From positions 744,001 to 808,000 of the forward strand of contig VWND01000003.1 of assembly GCA_009599575.1 (NCBI GenBank): a stretch of 64,000 bases of DNA. Reading direction: 5' to 3'. A program made the translations under genes and the position numbers. Below the pieces are notes generated by a model. The model was not told where the DNA came from and ran no database searches. It saw only the letters and a program-made list of their open reading frames with translations. This stretch comes from Blumeriella jaapii (Eukaryota; Ascomycota; Leotiomycetes; Helotiales; Drepanopezizaceae). This document shows positions 35,432 to 49,510 of the stretch, piece after piece (position 1 is the stretch's first letter; each line of letters starts with the position of its first letter).

Positions 35432-38181
35432 GCCACTTGAAGGTGTTGTTGGGCTTGGTGATCACAAAACACTCTTGATGGCAGTGTCAAGCTGGTTCAT
35501 TCTCATCGTCTATCTTGGAGTTCTGGGCTAGAAGAGTCCCTCTAGAACCCCGAGACAATCCGGGAGCAAATAGTCTTGGTCGCTTACACGACAGGGCATA
35601 TGGTCTCTCGCGTCGATCTATGTTGGTTTACAGCGTGTTTTTATGTTGGAAATGAAAAAAAAAAAGGTGGGTATCGTAGCTACGTACTACGTACACCGTA
35701 GATATATTGGCGCCATAGTGCTAGCCTACTATTCTGTATATAGCTTTCTGCCACTGCCACTAGAATCTATACACCTTTGATTCTATCACTTCAACACCAA
35801 CTAGGCAAGTGCACAAATTGAAGAAGAAAAAGACATCACACAAGTGAGTACATGGATTCAGAGTTCCCTCGAGCTAAGGTGTCTAGATCTTTAGCGAGGA
35901 GCATGATACGGGAATGTGATGTACACTAGCTCATGAAGTTTTGAAAACTCGGGAACAGGTAAAATGAACTCTCTCGGTACTTGCAAACGATGACCGGAAA
36001 TAGTTCAGGAATGATCAACCTATCATCTCGTCCAACTCCCACTCCCTTCAGAAGTCTCTTGTTCCAAGGCTCTGTTCTGTAATAATGATGAAATACCACT
36101 ATGGTCAGGATCCTATCGATGCAAAAATCTTCGACGCTCTTGTAGTATGATAGTCACCCACACTTTTGAGGACATCGAACAAGCTGTGCCGTAACGACGG
36201 CAGCCAGAATGGTGGCGTTCAAAGCCGATGTCAACACCCGTAAGGAAATGCTTTTGTTTCGGGCACGCGACTGCCTCTATTTCTGGACTCTATTTTTATC
36301 TTGAAGCTATGTCATAATAAGAATTCATTGCCAGACAAAGCAGACCTGGCTCATTGGATATTTGACGTCTGCATCTTTTCCATCTGTAGGAGAGCAACTC
36401 CAGATATGTGACAGATAGTCAGAGCAGGGAAAAAGTCTTCGGCGCGTGGTTTCCGTGGCGGTCGTGCTTCACCTGCCATTTTGGTTACGACTGCCTGTGG
36501 CATCCTGAACCGAAAGGGAAGCTAGGATACTCCACTCGCTCTACTTACTGTGGCAATGGTTTGAATCCCTCTCGCGAACAATGTAGTCTCGATTTCACAG
36601 CCGCCGTATGTGGAACGACCGTGTAAAGACGCTCTTCTAATTACGGCCCTCGCGCGGGAAAAGGGTCTATTATCATAGACAAATGACTCGTGACATAAAG
36701 CGTCGAGAGGGCGGATACAATAAACATCATGAGATGGATCAGAAGATCCCAGCGAATTGCTTGTTATTGTTAGGGACTAGTTGCTGAATGGCTTTACCAC
36801 TAGGCTGAACTGGGCCAAAAGGCGCAATGATCGAGTTCGTGCTCGATCAGCTATTCTACTACTCAAGGTGCTTCGCGTTGTCAACGCCCTACACCCTGAC
36901 AGTTAGATTTGCGAGATTTGTGGAATCTACGAAACTCTTCTGGGCCGGTGAAAATACATTAAGTTGCCTTTTTGATTGTTGACATACGACCGGATGTATA
37001 TCGGGAAACCCCCACGCCTGTCAGGAATCGAAAAAGAGGTACTCAGATTCACACACGCCAGATTTGATTTGGAGATCTGGTCCGGCCTTGTTCATTTCCC
37101 ACGGTAGGAATTTGGATGGATGAGAAAGAGGGAACGGACTGGGGATACGATGAGTTTGAAGCCCCGAAAGATGGAGAGGAGAATGGCCATGGATGAGGAC
37201 CGTGAATATTGTCATCCAACTCCCGAAGGCCGCGACACGAATTTGAGGCGGCTCAATCTTCTTGGGCGTATAGGTCTCCGTTGGATTTAAAGGCATCTTG
37301 GTTGAGTGGAAACCATTGGATTCGATGCGTTGTATCGAAGGTTCTTCAGGGAGTGGGAGTTTCCAAGCATTTGATAGGAGAAGCTGTTGGTGAATCATCA
37401 GAGCCTGTCAAAGGGCGCTTACCTAAAGGCCGGTTCGTACCTTCCTCACAGACGGGAGTCACTTGTACAGTGAATCTGTACAGTGACTCCTGTACAGTGA
37501 GTGACTCCTACTTGCTCTTGACTTTTTTAATAGCGCAAAAAAAAGGGGTTTATTAGATAGTCGGCCTTTCTTTTCCCTTTCAAGCCGAATGATCGGTTTG
37601 CTGATTTGGCTTTTACATCTCTGTAGATTATACATTTACTGTTATAACCTGTACAACAAGGGTAATTTGTAAGAATGTACATGCCAATCACCAGGTACGG
37701 GCGTTTATCCAGGGCCGTGCTTCCTCTCTAGCAGAAGATGATCTGACGTTACGTGAATGGGAAACACCTCAGGAGAACTGCGTTCGATGTAGTAACGAAA
37801 AAAGTAAACACCACGTGCTCCAGGAATCTCTCTAAATGGTAAACAGTCAAGAGGCAAGCCAATACCAACAAAGCCGCAACGGAATTTTATTCTGCATATT
37901 CAGAAGAGCGATCCTTGCTTGGAATGCCCTCGCGGGTGCCACAAAAACGTGAAAGGCAAGATGATCACATCGAACAATGTTTGCTTTACGAGGGAAGCAG
38001 CTTCCAGAGTAGATCTGTGTTTTCAGCGTAAAGTACTGTAATGTTCAAACGCTATCCATTTTCAATCTAGATCCAAAGACTAGCAACTTCCAAGCTGCGA
38101 TTCATGAATATAATACCACAGTATCGGGCTACCGCAAAACCAAATACCAATCAGTCAAGACTCAAAATGCCAGCCTAACTA
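35432..38181. other. 2.7-kb intergenic region, no gene seen
   Basis: Short frames only. Contains three GTACAGTGA units between 37466 and 37500 and a TACTGTA at 38034-38040. The left junction of the nested transposon block follows at 38184. Confidence 0.6.
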
Positions 38182-38567
38182 TACAGTACGTGGACACATG
38201 AATATGCGCGTGTGAATCGGACCGTTACTTATTACAACCGCCATATATCTCGACGTTCTTAACAAATTCTTTTTTACGATCTTTTACGACGATAGCATTT
38301 ATATGTAAGATAATATTTTAATCTATAAAGCACTTTTTATTTAGCTATGGTTTCGTAATATAAGTCTGAAATTAGTGCTTTTTTTTTCCGGATTTTAACC
38401 CGATCGGAAACTTATAAAAAATATTTGAAATAAAAATATTTGAGCTTAAATCAAAGCTAATAGTTACGAAAAACAATATTATAATATAACGATTTCTAAT
38501 AAAAACTATATAAAAAGCGTGAAAGCTTCCGAAAGATCAGTTGTTAAATAAACTAGCGAAGGGAATA

Positions 38568-38665
38568 GTAGTAGTAGTAGTATTGATTAACGTCTAGCGG
38601 AGTGCAGCCGAGAGGCTGCCTTTCTAGGATCTCCCAGGGGGTACGGAAACGTGCTAAGCTAAGGA
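38568..38665 (-). other. LINE 3' UTR with trinucleotide tail and hairpin
   Basis: GC-rich and much less mutated than the rest of the LINE. It contains a perfect 6-bp stem with a 4-base loop (38604-38619, GCAGCC/GGCTGC) and ends in TAC repeats. Confidence 0.65.
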
Positions 38666-39263
38666 ATTAAATATAAAATACGACTTCGAAAGCAATTCGT
38701 GTTAGTATAGCTAAAGCTGCTATCGACTACGTTTTTCGCCGCTTTTTGCGATGGTCCGTTAATGAAATTTATAAGCGTAAAATTTAAAGAAAAGCTTAAA
38801 AAATATATATACGGCACCGATCAAAATATAATCTGTCGGTTGCGTGGAAACGTATAATAGTATGGCCAATAGGCCGAGAAAAAAAAAGAAAAGCAATATT
38901 TAAATGTCCGAATTTAAAAACCAAAAGCTAAAAACAGGCTTGCGCTTACCAAAATAAAAAAGCATCCGTTATATAAATATGTATAATAGTATTCGCTTCG
39001 TTGTAACGTCGCTTCGCGCGGCCGTACGCAGCTTATTTTATTCGAGCTGCATTCGATCAAAACAAATAATATACGTACGTATAGCAAAATTGGTTATATT
39101 TAAGAAATTATAATAATAACGCGTAGAAACGTTACAAAATTTTTTAGCTCGCGGAACAGGTTTTTAAAAAATATCACGGCTTTTCGCTCGGTTCGGAAAA
39201 AAGCGTCTGGTCGAGTTTTTTTAAACTAATCAAAAAAACGTTTGATCGCGCGGCGGCATAATA

Positions 39264-39960
39264 TTAAATATAATAAAGTTTTAAGCTTTTTGCATTTACA
39301 GCGCAATTCGGCGTCGGTATAATTATATTTAACGTAATATTATTCGTAGTTTTTATAAATAGTTTTAATCGCCAAATAATAATAAAACAGTCGTTTCGGC
39401 ATATAAAGCTCCGGCAAAAGTTTAATTGCGTAAACCGGGTTTTACCGTTTATAATTTCGTAAAAGCTTTTTGCTGGCTGTTTTCTATTAGCGGCTTCGAT
39501 GCGAATTTCGCATTTTTTTAAAATCGAAGCGTATTTCATTTATAATAAATTCGGACGCAAAACCTTTATTTCAAAAAGTCTTTTTCGCATTCGCATTTAT
39601 TAATTTATCGGCGGCTTCGTTGCTTTCGATGCTCGTATAATCCGGTGTTTATTTAACTTTTACGTCGTGTATTTCTATCGTTTTTTTAGCAGGCCAGAAA
39701 AGCTTATTAAAAAAAAAAAAAAGATATTCCGCGTATTTTTCAAATTATTAAAATATTATCGATATATATATTTATAACTTTTGCGTACGCATTTCGGCTG
39801 GTATGCTCGCAGTTTTTTGCAAGCTTTTTTATGCTTTTATCGCTTTTACGTCGAAAACGTAAAAATGGTCGTTTATCGAGCCGTATTTAAACGCTATTTG
39901 CCTGCGGTTCTGATATATAACGTATTCGTAATTTATAAAATAAGCGCCGTTTTTGTATTT
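39264..39960 (-). pseudogene. LINE RNase H and C-terminal Cys-rich region
   Basis: TPDYTSIESNEAADKLINA is the RNase H C-terminal block. Further on, YNYTDAELRCKCKKLKTLLY followed by a late Cys (LCRR) is the terminal C-x-C...C motif seen in Tad1 elements. This is the longest clean frame of the LINE (39264-39539). Confidence 0.8.
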
Positions 39961-40049
39961 TTCGCAGCCGTCCGAGAAAATCGTAACGTTTTTAAAAAAT
40001 AATTTTATTTATTATTTTTTAAAGTTTTTCGCGGCTTTTTTTTTTTTTT

Positions 40050-42129
40050 AACGCTTATAATAAAATCGATGCGGCTGCCGGGCGAAAAAATGCGAAAAAA
40101 TCAGTTTGAATCGTAGGATTTATAAAAAAATATCGTCGAAACGCTGAATTTTCGTTTTGACGGCTATATATATGCCCGCGTATTTGCTCCGAAAGATTAC
40201 TAAAATAAAAATACGTTAAATCAAAAAATGCGCCTCGTTTACGATTTGCAATTTTATCGCAAAAACGTGCTTTGGCTTTTTTTAAAGCCGCGCTTAAAAA
40301 AAAAAAAAAGCCTGCGTTCCGTATTATTATAATAAAAAAAATGATACGCTATATAAAAAGTATTTTTCGTACGGCCAGAATAATAGTTTTTTGTATTAAA
40401 TCGATATAACCGCCGAAACGGATGCTAATTTAGCTGTTTCGTCCGGTTCGGCGATTAAATTTCGTACGGCCTGCGTATCAGATTTCGGTTTTAAATAATA
40501 TCGAAAGAAAAATACAAATAATTATTGCTTTTTGCAGCGCGCTGGCCGAAAAGTTATTATTAATTCGGCCGAAGCTTTTAATATATTGCGCCGTTTATTA
40601 TGTTTTGCTTGCGCGTTTTTTAACGTATCGTTTGAAAATAAGTTTTCGATCGAACCAAACTTTTAGTTAGCGCAGCGCGGATTGCTCGTTTTTTTTCGCC
40701 GTAGTAATGCAAAAAATCGTAATTTTATCGTCGATTATAATCGGAAAAACGTAATTATTATTTTACGTAATAATATATATTATTTCGATTTTTTCCGACG
40801 CGAAAACGATTTTATATTCGTTTTTTTATTCGAAGATATCGCGAACGTTTTTCGCAAATAGCTCGATATTATCGTTTAAATTATATAAAATACGATAAAT
40901 TAATATATCGTTTGCGTATTTAAAACGAAAAATAAGATTTTAATTAAGCAATTCTGTTAAATATAAATATATATAAAACCGGAAAAAAAAATAGCGATTT
41001 TTAAAAAGTGCCGTAATAAACGTAACTGAAATCGATAGTTTTTTTTTTCGAATCGTATTTGCATTTGTTATTTTGTAAAAAACGATTTGATTAATAAAAA
41101 AAGTAAAAAGGGCCATTTTTAATCGGTTATTTTTTTAAATAAGCGTCGGGTTAAAACGGCGTCGAACGCGTTTTGCACGTTTAAAATAATAATCGTAATA
41201 TATTTTTTTGCGACGAACGCAATTTCGATATCGGCCGCCGTAAAAATACACTGCTAAATCGAAAACAAAACGTTTCGAAAAAGCGTTTTCGTATTATAAG
41301 CTAAGCAGGCCGGTCGTAAGCGCTATTTACGCGATTTTGCTAGCGATGATTTTTTCGAGATTTTTAAATATATAAAAAAAAAAGGGCGATCGAGCGCCAC
41401 GAGCGTAAAAAAGATTTATTTCGTTTATTAATTTTAATTATTATGGCTATTTCGGCCAGCTTTTAAAAGGTCGGGAAATAATTCGTTGCGAAGCAGCGAT
41501 TAAATAAGCCGTATTTAACGGTTCGGATTTTTTTTTAATAAGCTTTTAGAAATTTTATCGTAATCCGGTTAATGCCCGGAAAAGTATTAATAATTCCGAT
41601 ATAATATTTTTTTATTTTTTCGGACGGTACGAAGTCTGCCTAAAGAAAATGGCCCGATTTTGCTTATTCGGTAAAAAAATTTTAATCGAAATCGTCGGTA
41701 GCTAAAAAAACGGCTAAATACTTCGTTTTTCAAAACGTTGGCTTTATTTCTAATATTTTTAATTATAACGCCGTTTATTATTAATAAAAAAGCTTTAAAG
41801 TTCGTGGTTATTCGATATTAGCTTATTATTTTATATAGCTTTTCGTTATTATCGATTTCGTTAATAAGCTTTTGCTAATAATTTTTTTTCGCTTTGCGTA
41901 TTATAACGAAAAATTGCTTGGTTTTTTCGAGGATTTTACCGTCGTATATTATTTTGCGCGTTCGCAAATATTTGTTTTTAGTTTTTTAGCATTCGTCGGT
42001 TTATTATAAAATAGCTTATAAGCTTTTTTAAAAAAGCTTTCCGGCAGTTATAATGCTTTTCTGAAAAATCCGGGCTAGCGCAGCCGCGTATTCGTTTAGC
42101 TTTTTTAACGTTGATAATATAGCGGAATT
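40050..42129 (-). pseudogene. LINE reverse transcriptase remnant
   Basis: The catalytic block reads KYANDILIY near 40.9 kb, where an active enzyme has two adjacent Asp; the first is Asn. Downstream are LKVWFDRKLIFKRYVKKRA and YIKSFGRINN-like blocks and GGYIDLIQKTIILAVRKIL, all typical of Tad1-clade elements. Many stops. Confidence 0.85.
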
Positions 42130-42513
42130 CGCAAATCGGCTAATTTCTGCGCGTATTAAATTTGCGAATTTACCGAATTTTAAATCGGATATTTTATAAT
42201 ATATTTAAATTACGGGTATTTTTTTTCTGTTAAAAAAAATCGTTATTTAAATCTTGTAATTTAAGCCGCTGTGTATATCGTATCGTATCGTAATAATCGA
42301 ATTAAGCACGTTCGAAAAAATAAAATTTAAAACGTGTTTTTTATTATAAATAGATTCGTTAGCGGCGCCGATAAAATCTATATCCGAAATAGCAGCTTAA
42401 TCCGCGAAGTGTTTTCCATTTTTTATTATATCCGACCCCGGCTTAAAAATGTCGTATCGGATATTAAAATCGCCGTCTATTATGCAATTAAAAAATAATT
42501 CGAAATATATTAC
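42130..42513 (-). pseudogene. LINE endonuclease domain, C-terminal half
   Basis: The frame continues with IDGDFNIRYDIFKPGS (the GDFN catalytic block), then the DIDFIG, HVLNFIFSN and HSGL blocks of the exonuclease-endonuclease-phosphatase fold. This joins directly to the half at 53820-54200 once the Gypsy element and one TTAC are removed. Confidence 0.85.
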
Positions 42514-42780
42514 TGTAAAACGGTGATACCTTGTATTGATAGGAGTTGGTAGTTTTAGCTATGGTCGAGGTATGGACCTCTTCGAGATTCTCTGCTATTG
42601 ACTATTTTCAACAGGTATAAGAGCAAAGCATTCCCTTAAATAGTACCATAGGCACGCAGTCTAATTTATACTTTTACTTATTTTTTTTTTCTTTTCTACA
42701 GTCTTTTTTAGGAATTCCCTAGATTATTTTACCTACCGATATATGGCCGTATCAGTCTGGTTTTTCTATTTATTTTTACA
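42514..42780 (+). repeat. 5' LTR of the Gypsy element
   Basis: 267 bp, begins TG and ends CA. Aligns without gaps to the 3' LTR. Confidence 0.95.
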
Positions 42781-43356
42781 TTTGATAATTTACGCAAAAA
42801 TTTAAATTTCGGTATTTCGTTTTTATATATTCGCCGATGCATTTTTTAAATTCGCAATTAAAATCGATTTCGATATTTCGCTATTACGGCTTAAAGGATT
42901 TCTTATATGGTATTATTCGCAGTTGCATTATATAAAGGACTTTTAATAGCTTTTTTTATTTTGCGCATAATTATTAAATTATAAAAATGCAATATATTTC
43001 AGAAACGTTTGAAATTACGGTTAGGCAATTTTGAACCGTGCGAAGTTTAAAGCTCGAAAGTCGCTTTTTTGTTTAAAAATAACAAATCGAACATTGGTTT
43101 ATACGCTTCGACCGCTGCGCTCGGTCCTTTTGAATTAAATCTTTTTTGATTAAACGCTTGGCGAGAACTCAACCTTTTGATTTTACGCTTTATAATTATG
43201 GCAATTATAATTTGCGGCTTTTTATTAAAAGTAGTAAGAAAATAGCTGTACGTGCATTAGCTTAAGCCACGAAATATCGAAATCGTGGATTATATAACAA
43301 TATTATATTAATTCAGTCAACTTATTAAAAAACAAGTTTTTTAATACGTTATCCAA

Positions 43357-45110
43357 ATGTTTAGACGTAATTTTATTTTATTTAATTTTTTCAGAAAACA
43401 CAAAAATCTTTTTAATAATTCTTTTATTAAAGACGATTTTTTTCATATTAAAAACTTTCGATCTGCAATTCTAGAAAACACTTATTTATTTAATTTAAAT
43501 CCTACCAATATTTTTATTAATATTATGAATAACGACGCTTTTCGTTTTTTTATGCGAGGCCGCATACTTTTTTCTGGTTCCTCTGGTGCATTTTTATTTA
43601 ATAGCGCTAACGTTACCGATTTTATCGAGAAATATGAAAAAACTTATAAGGATTTCGGAGTTTCTAAAATTAAAATATTCGATAAACTTTTTCGTTATTA
43701 TAACCTAATTATTAAAAATATTATTAAATCGATAAATAAATAAAAGGCTATTAAGGCTCGAAATTGGCGTAAGCTAGTTAAAATTTTGAAATCGGAATTC
43801 CGAAACTACGATCGATAGCAAATTCGCGATATTATCGCTTTTTTTAAGCAGTTTATTATAATAATCCGCTAAGCCAAAAAACTTAAAACTTATTATCGTA
43901 TTTATATCAGAGTTTTTGACGTTTTCGTTAACAAAAAGGTTTTAAGCGAAGTTAAATAAGAAAAATTGTTTTTACTTAGCTTTTTAATTAGCATTCGCAA
44001 TAAAACCATTAAGCATTTTAAAATTAATAAATAAGATTTTGAAACTTTCGATTAGTATTTTAAATTTGTAAAATTCGTTTTTAAGTAAAATCAAAGCGAA
44101 CGCACTATTAAAGCCATAAACCAAAAGAAATCTTTTTTTTTTATTTATAAAAAAGACGTGGAAGCTTTAGTGCAGGAATATGCCTAGCTACTAAAAGTTA
44201 CCGAAATCGTTAAAAGACAGCTAGTTATTATATTATTTAATCGTTTTGCAAAGCCTATTGGCTTGGAAAAGCTTAATAAAAATATCGAAATTTTCGTATT
44301 AAAATTTACCGATATTAAGATTTAAAAGCTTTAAAGCAAGGTCGAAGGTTTTATACAATAGCAAAAAAAATTCTTTTACGTTAATTCGGATAATAAAAAC
44401 GATTAAAATGGCTTTTATAATAATTACTCTTTTTAAAATGCGCGAAGCGACCAGCTTCGCCAAGCTACCGTAAAAGTAATGGCTGTCCAATGGCAACTTT
44501 TTCGTATTAACGATTAAAATCAGCGAAATATTAATTATAATAACGATTATTAAAAGAGAAAAGGAAACCAACGCGGAAACCAGAATCGCGGCTATTAAAA
44601 TAGTAGAGGTAATTATTAAAACAGATTTCGTAGCTTTAAATATGGATTTTATAATAATAAAAAAATTTACTGCGAAGAATTTTATATTCGCTTTGAATAT
44701 AAGGTATTTAATTTTTGTATGAATAATAGTGTTTGCTATATTAATAAATACGAAGCGATTTGCTTCGGACCGACGAAAGCAGAAATAGGCCTTTTTAATA
44801 AAGCTGAGAATCAGAACTGGTTAAATACTATTCGCTTAAAAATGAAAGGTACGAAATGGAACGACTGCTTAGAAAATAAAAAGAATATAAAAACGATTTT
44901 TATTAATAAAAAAGAAAATATTTCAAAAGGCGTATTAATCAAAAAAAAACTTCTATTTTAAGCGTAAATAATATTTAAATATATAAATGGAAGATAAATG
45001 TATATATTGTTAATGCAATTATCGCATTTGCAAATATTATGGCTGTATAATTAAGCCAGCGAATTATAAAAAAGTAAAATGCTTTTATTTTATTCGCCAA
45101 ACCGATTGGT
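43357..45110 (+). pseudogene. Gypsy gag remnant
   Basis: An open 128-residue frame (43357-43743) rich in Asn, Phe and Lys, followed by broken frames. Near 44999-45070 a C-x2-C...C-x4-C-x-like run resembles a decayed zinc knuckle. Confidence 0.65.
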
Positions 45111-45656
45111 ATAAAAAAAAACGTTAAAATCGAAAAAAAAAAAGATTTTGAAATTCGAAAAAAAACCGATAAAATTATCAGAAAAATATTTATAATAAAA
45201 AAAATTAACGACGATATAAACGATATCGATACCGATATTCCGGTTTAAATTATTTAGAAAATACCAGCTTTTAAACGCCTATTATTAATACGAAGCGAGA
45301 AATAAATCGACAAATATATTAGCTTCGAAGCCGTCGACGAAATTATTAAAAAGATTATAAAACAAAAAATTAAATTGAAATTCAGCGATTTGTTTAGCAT
45401 AAAAAAAAGATTCGACAAAGTTATTAATAAGCAAATTTTTATATTAAAAAAAAACGAAAAAGTTGAAATTATTCGAAAAGGAAACGATTTTAAATTGGAA
45501 AAAAATCAGAAAGAAATTTATAATACCGCAGTTAATTTAGCCGATAAAAAGGAATTTTCGGAAAAAGTCAGCTTTTTGGCCTTTGTTATAAAAACCTAAA
45601 AATCAAAACGACGAAACTGTTTTTATACGGTTATAAAAGTATTAAAAATAAAAACT

Positions 45657-45980
45657 ATGTTTAAAAAAAGTACGACCGCTTTCGTTTTATTCGATAATAG
45701 AGCCGAAGTTAATTATATAAACCAGGAAATAGCCGAAGCCAATAATATTCCGATTATTATCGATAAACGAATAATTTATACGATTGTTAATAAAAATACT
45801 ATTAAATTTAATAAAATTATACGGAATATAAAAATCGACGTTAAAAATATTATTATTTATAAAAATTTTTTGATAATAAAAAAATGCTTTTATTTTATTA
45901 TTTTTGAAATATTTTGGATTTTGGAAAGTTTCGTCAGCTTTAAATATATCGAAAACGGCCAGATAAAAGTTTTTTTTTAA
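45657..45980 (+). pseudogene. Gypsy aspartic protease remnant
   Basis: 107-residue open frame with LFDNRAEVNYI near its start. Retroelement proteases have Asp-Ser/Thr-Gly here; the Asp is kept, but the next two residues are changed to Asn-Arg, each explicable by a single G-to-A change. Confidence 0.75.
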
Positions 45981-46099
45981 AACTGAAACCGATTTTTTTA
46001 AAATCAAATTATCGTCGCCGGCGATAAGGTTTTTTTAATCGACGTTTTATCGGAAAACGAATAGCCGGCTTTGGTTTTAAAACAGACGCTGGATTATAA

Positions 46100-48050
46100 T
46101 AAAACTTGGAAAATATTTAGCTAAAAGCATTTACGTTATTAATCGAAATGGCACCGCGAGTGAAATTAGCTAATATTAATATTTTTAGCTATTAATTCGG
46201 AAATAAAAGTTCCGAAGATTTCGTTTTTGTATTAAATAAACCCGACTTATATATTTTATTATTTTGTGTTAATATTAGCATTTTTTACAAACGCAAAGCT
46301 GATAAAATACGATTTATAAATTTTAGCGAATCCGGTGGAAATATTTCCGAAGAAATAAACGATTGGTTTGAAAAAAATAAAATAATAAAATTATTTTAAT
46401 TAATTATTAGCGAATTCGAAGGATTTATTACCGGCCGATTTTTCAGTTTATTATTTGGCAGCCGATTTACAAAAAAACGATTTGATAATTTAGCAATCGG
46501 AACCCAACTTTTGCTAAAAAAAAAAAAAGTTTTATACGAAATCTTACGCAATCGAAAAAAGGTTATAGCCTTCGATTTTACCGAAATAGGCTAATTTAGT
46601 TTTAACGTTACGTTTTATATCGATATTAAAACCGTATTTTACGAAGCTTGGCAAAAAAAAACTTTTTCAGTTTTTAAAATTTTTTAAAATAAAATAGTCG
46701 AAATGCTGAAAAAACGAATTAAGCAAAGGATTTTCGAATTTTGCTACGGCTTATACAAAAACAAATGGTTTATCGTTGCGAAAAAAAAAAAAAGCATTTA
46801 TAAATTTATTATCGCAATCGTCGAAATAAACAAAATAACGATACGAAACGCTAACGTGCTATTTAACGTCGATTAATTTTCGAACGAATTCGCAGAATTA
46901 ACGATCGCTTTTTTTTTCGATTTGTTTTTAGGCTACGATTATTTGATATTTGATTTACGATTTCGAAATATAACGGCAATTTAAATTTCAATCGGTTTAT
47001 TGCGTATAACGAAAGTATTTATAAAAGTTATTAATTTAATTATTTAATTTATAAAAGTCGTATATAAAGTCTTTATGATTTGTATTTCTGATATTGCTTT
47101 TTTTTACGTTAACGACGTTGAAATAAAAAGCTCCAGATTATATTATAATAATAAAAAGATTTTTTTTAAAATTCGACGTTATATAATAAAATATATTTAA
47201 AATATCGATAAAATTATAGTTTGTTTCGAAAAAGCCAAAGCTATTATTAGCTTTCGATTAAAATTTTGCATGCTCGAAATAAATATCGTTGGTTATATAA
47301 CTAATAGCGCTGGCCGCTATTTTTAACGAAAGAAAATTAAAAAGATTTGCGAATAAAAAAGGTATGAAAATATTACCGAAACCAAAGCTTTTATTAGCGT
47401 TGTGATTTATTATCGCAATTAAATTAAAATTTTTTTTTAAAAAGCTGTATTTATTTACGCTACGATAAAAAAAGGAATCGAGTTCGTTTGGAAAGAAAAG
47501 CAGAGCAAAATTATAAAAGTTTTCAAAAACGACTTTTTATCGGCTTTATTATTTATGCGAATCGATTACAGCCTAAACGTAAAAAAAATTATTTTAATTG
47601 TCGACGCTAGTATTTTCGGTTAAGAAGCTGTATTGCAACAAATCGATGAAAATAAAAAACGGCATTTTTCACGATTCGAAAGCGGCTTATAATTTTTCGC
47701 GGAAATACGCTACGACGCTATTAAACGAAAATGTCGAAGCGTTTTTAAAATAATAAAAAAAATAAAAAGCGAATTGTACGGCGTATATTTTATTTTGGAA
47801 ATAAACGCAAAAGTTTTCGTCGATTAATTAAATGGAAAAGCTAATAATTTATTAAAAGCGCTTGTTATTAATTAAATAGCTTGGATGCGATTTATAAACT
47901 TCGAAATCAGATATATTAAAAAAATAATTAATACAGCGGCAGACGGCTTTTTTAAACGAAGACGCTTTTATCCGTTTGATTTCGTTAAATAAAGCGAATA
48001 AGATATCGACGAATAGATTGCTGACGAAATCGGCTATTTCGTTATTTGCG
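46100..48050 (+). pseudogene. Gypsy reverse transcriptase and RNase H remnant
   Basis: Blocks in order: YKNKWFIVAKKK, DLFLGYDYLIFD (first catalytic Asp block), GLLRITKVF, AFFYVNDVEIK (family F-L-D-D; here N-D), then FCMLEINIVGYI, the AFISVVIYYR block, and the RNase H start ILIVDASIFG with QLNGKANNL and INTAADGFF later. Stops interrupt it throughout. Confidence 0.88.
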
Positions 48051-48299
48051 CTTTGGATTTTATAAACCCAAAATTATTCGCGTTGTTATTTCGGTTGGCA
48101 CCGCGAATAAAAAATATTAATTTTCGGGCCGAAAAAGCATTCGCGTTATTATTTCGATTGGCACCGCGAATGGATTTGACCGAAAACGATCGGGATAAAT
48201 CGATTAACGACGGAAATGAACTTTTGATCGATAATTACAAAACCGAAAATTTTTATTTAATCGTATATTATTTAATTATTTTGTTTAAATTATTTAGCG

Positions 48300-49510
48300 T
48301 GCCAAATTATTAATTTAAATTATTTAAAAACCAGGCTTTCGATTATATTTTAGCCGATAGAAAATTGTATAAAATAAAAAATAATATATATTAAAAACGC
48401 TTAGTAATAAATAACAAAGCCGATAAGTTTTAAATTATAAAAAAAGCTTACGAAAAAGTGTTTTATAAAAGAGCTGAAGCTATTTATTACCGAATTAAAA
48501 ACGATTTCTGATAGAAAAAATACTTCGAAAATTGCAAAGCTTTCGTTAAAAGTTGCATTTTTTGCTAAAAACGAAAGCCTGGCCGAAAGAAAAACTTATT
48601 ATATCCGATGTAGTTTTTTGAAATTTAGGAAAAAATTAATTTCGACGTTATACGCGTGTTAATTACCGATCGCGGTTATATATGCTTCGTATTCGTTATT
48701 AACGATTTATTTGAATGGCTTGAAAAGCGACTTTTCCGAAACGCTATTTCCGAAGTTATAGCGATTTTTTTTAAAAAAAACGTTGTATATCGATACGGTT
48801 TATTTAACAAGCTGAACGTTAATAATAAATTCGAAAATAAAAGCGTTGTCGAAACTTTTACAAAAAAATACGGCATTCAGCGCATTTAGATTTTAGCTTA
48901 TAATTCGAAAAGCAACGGATTTGTTGAACGAAGCTATAAAAATATTTTTAACGGCCTTTTAAAAGTTATTCGAAAAGGCTATAAGCGTTAGTCGCGGAAA
49001 TTTTCGGAAATGCTTTTTGTTATGCGAATATATATATACGTTTTTACTAGAATAATTTCATTTTTTATTTAATACGGCAAAAACGCTCGACTGCTTTTAA
49101 AAACAAAATAATTTATATAAAAGTTTTATAACATGATTAAAATAAAAACGAAAGCAGATTTATTAATAATAAAATTTAAATAATTAAATTATCGCGATAT
49201 AAATATAAAAAAAATAATTTTAAAAAAAAAAAAAGGTATAAAAAAACAGTTAAAAAAATTTAAAATAAAACTAAGGTTTTAAAAAAAACGCTAATTAAAA
49301 AAAAAAATCTGATTTTAGTTTATAACGTTCAACGCGCTATTAATAAATCGGCCGATATTAAATTTAATTATAAATGGCTCGGATTTTACGAAGTATGCGA
49401 GGCCGAATTAAATAAAGGCTATTATAAGCTTACGGAACTCGATAAAACAAAATTAAAAAAAACGTTCGCCGCTAATCGGTTAAAGCGATTTTATAAAAAA
49501 AACTAGCAAG
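48300..49510 (+). pseudogene. Gypsy integrase remnant
   Basis: VLITDRGYICFVFVINDLFE opens the DDE core; NKFENKSVVETFTKKYGIQR and AYNSKSNGFVERSYKNI are the second Asp/Asn and Glu blocks. A C-terminal region with FNYKWLGFYEVCEAELNKGY and TELDKTKLKKTFAANRLKRF is typical of Gypsy integrase tails. Confidence 0.85.

Noticed and set aside
36408..36626. Short frame containing PEPKG, as in the nearby permease
   Set aside because: Only five residues match and nothing else around it aligns; chance similarity.
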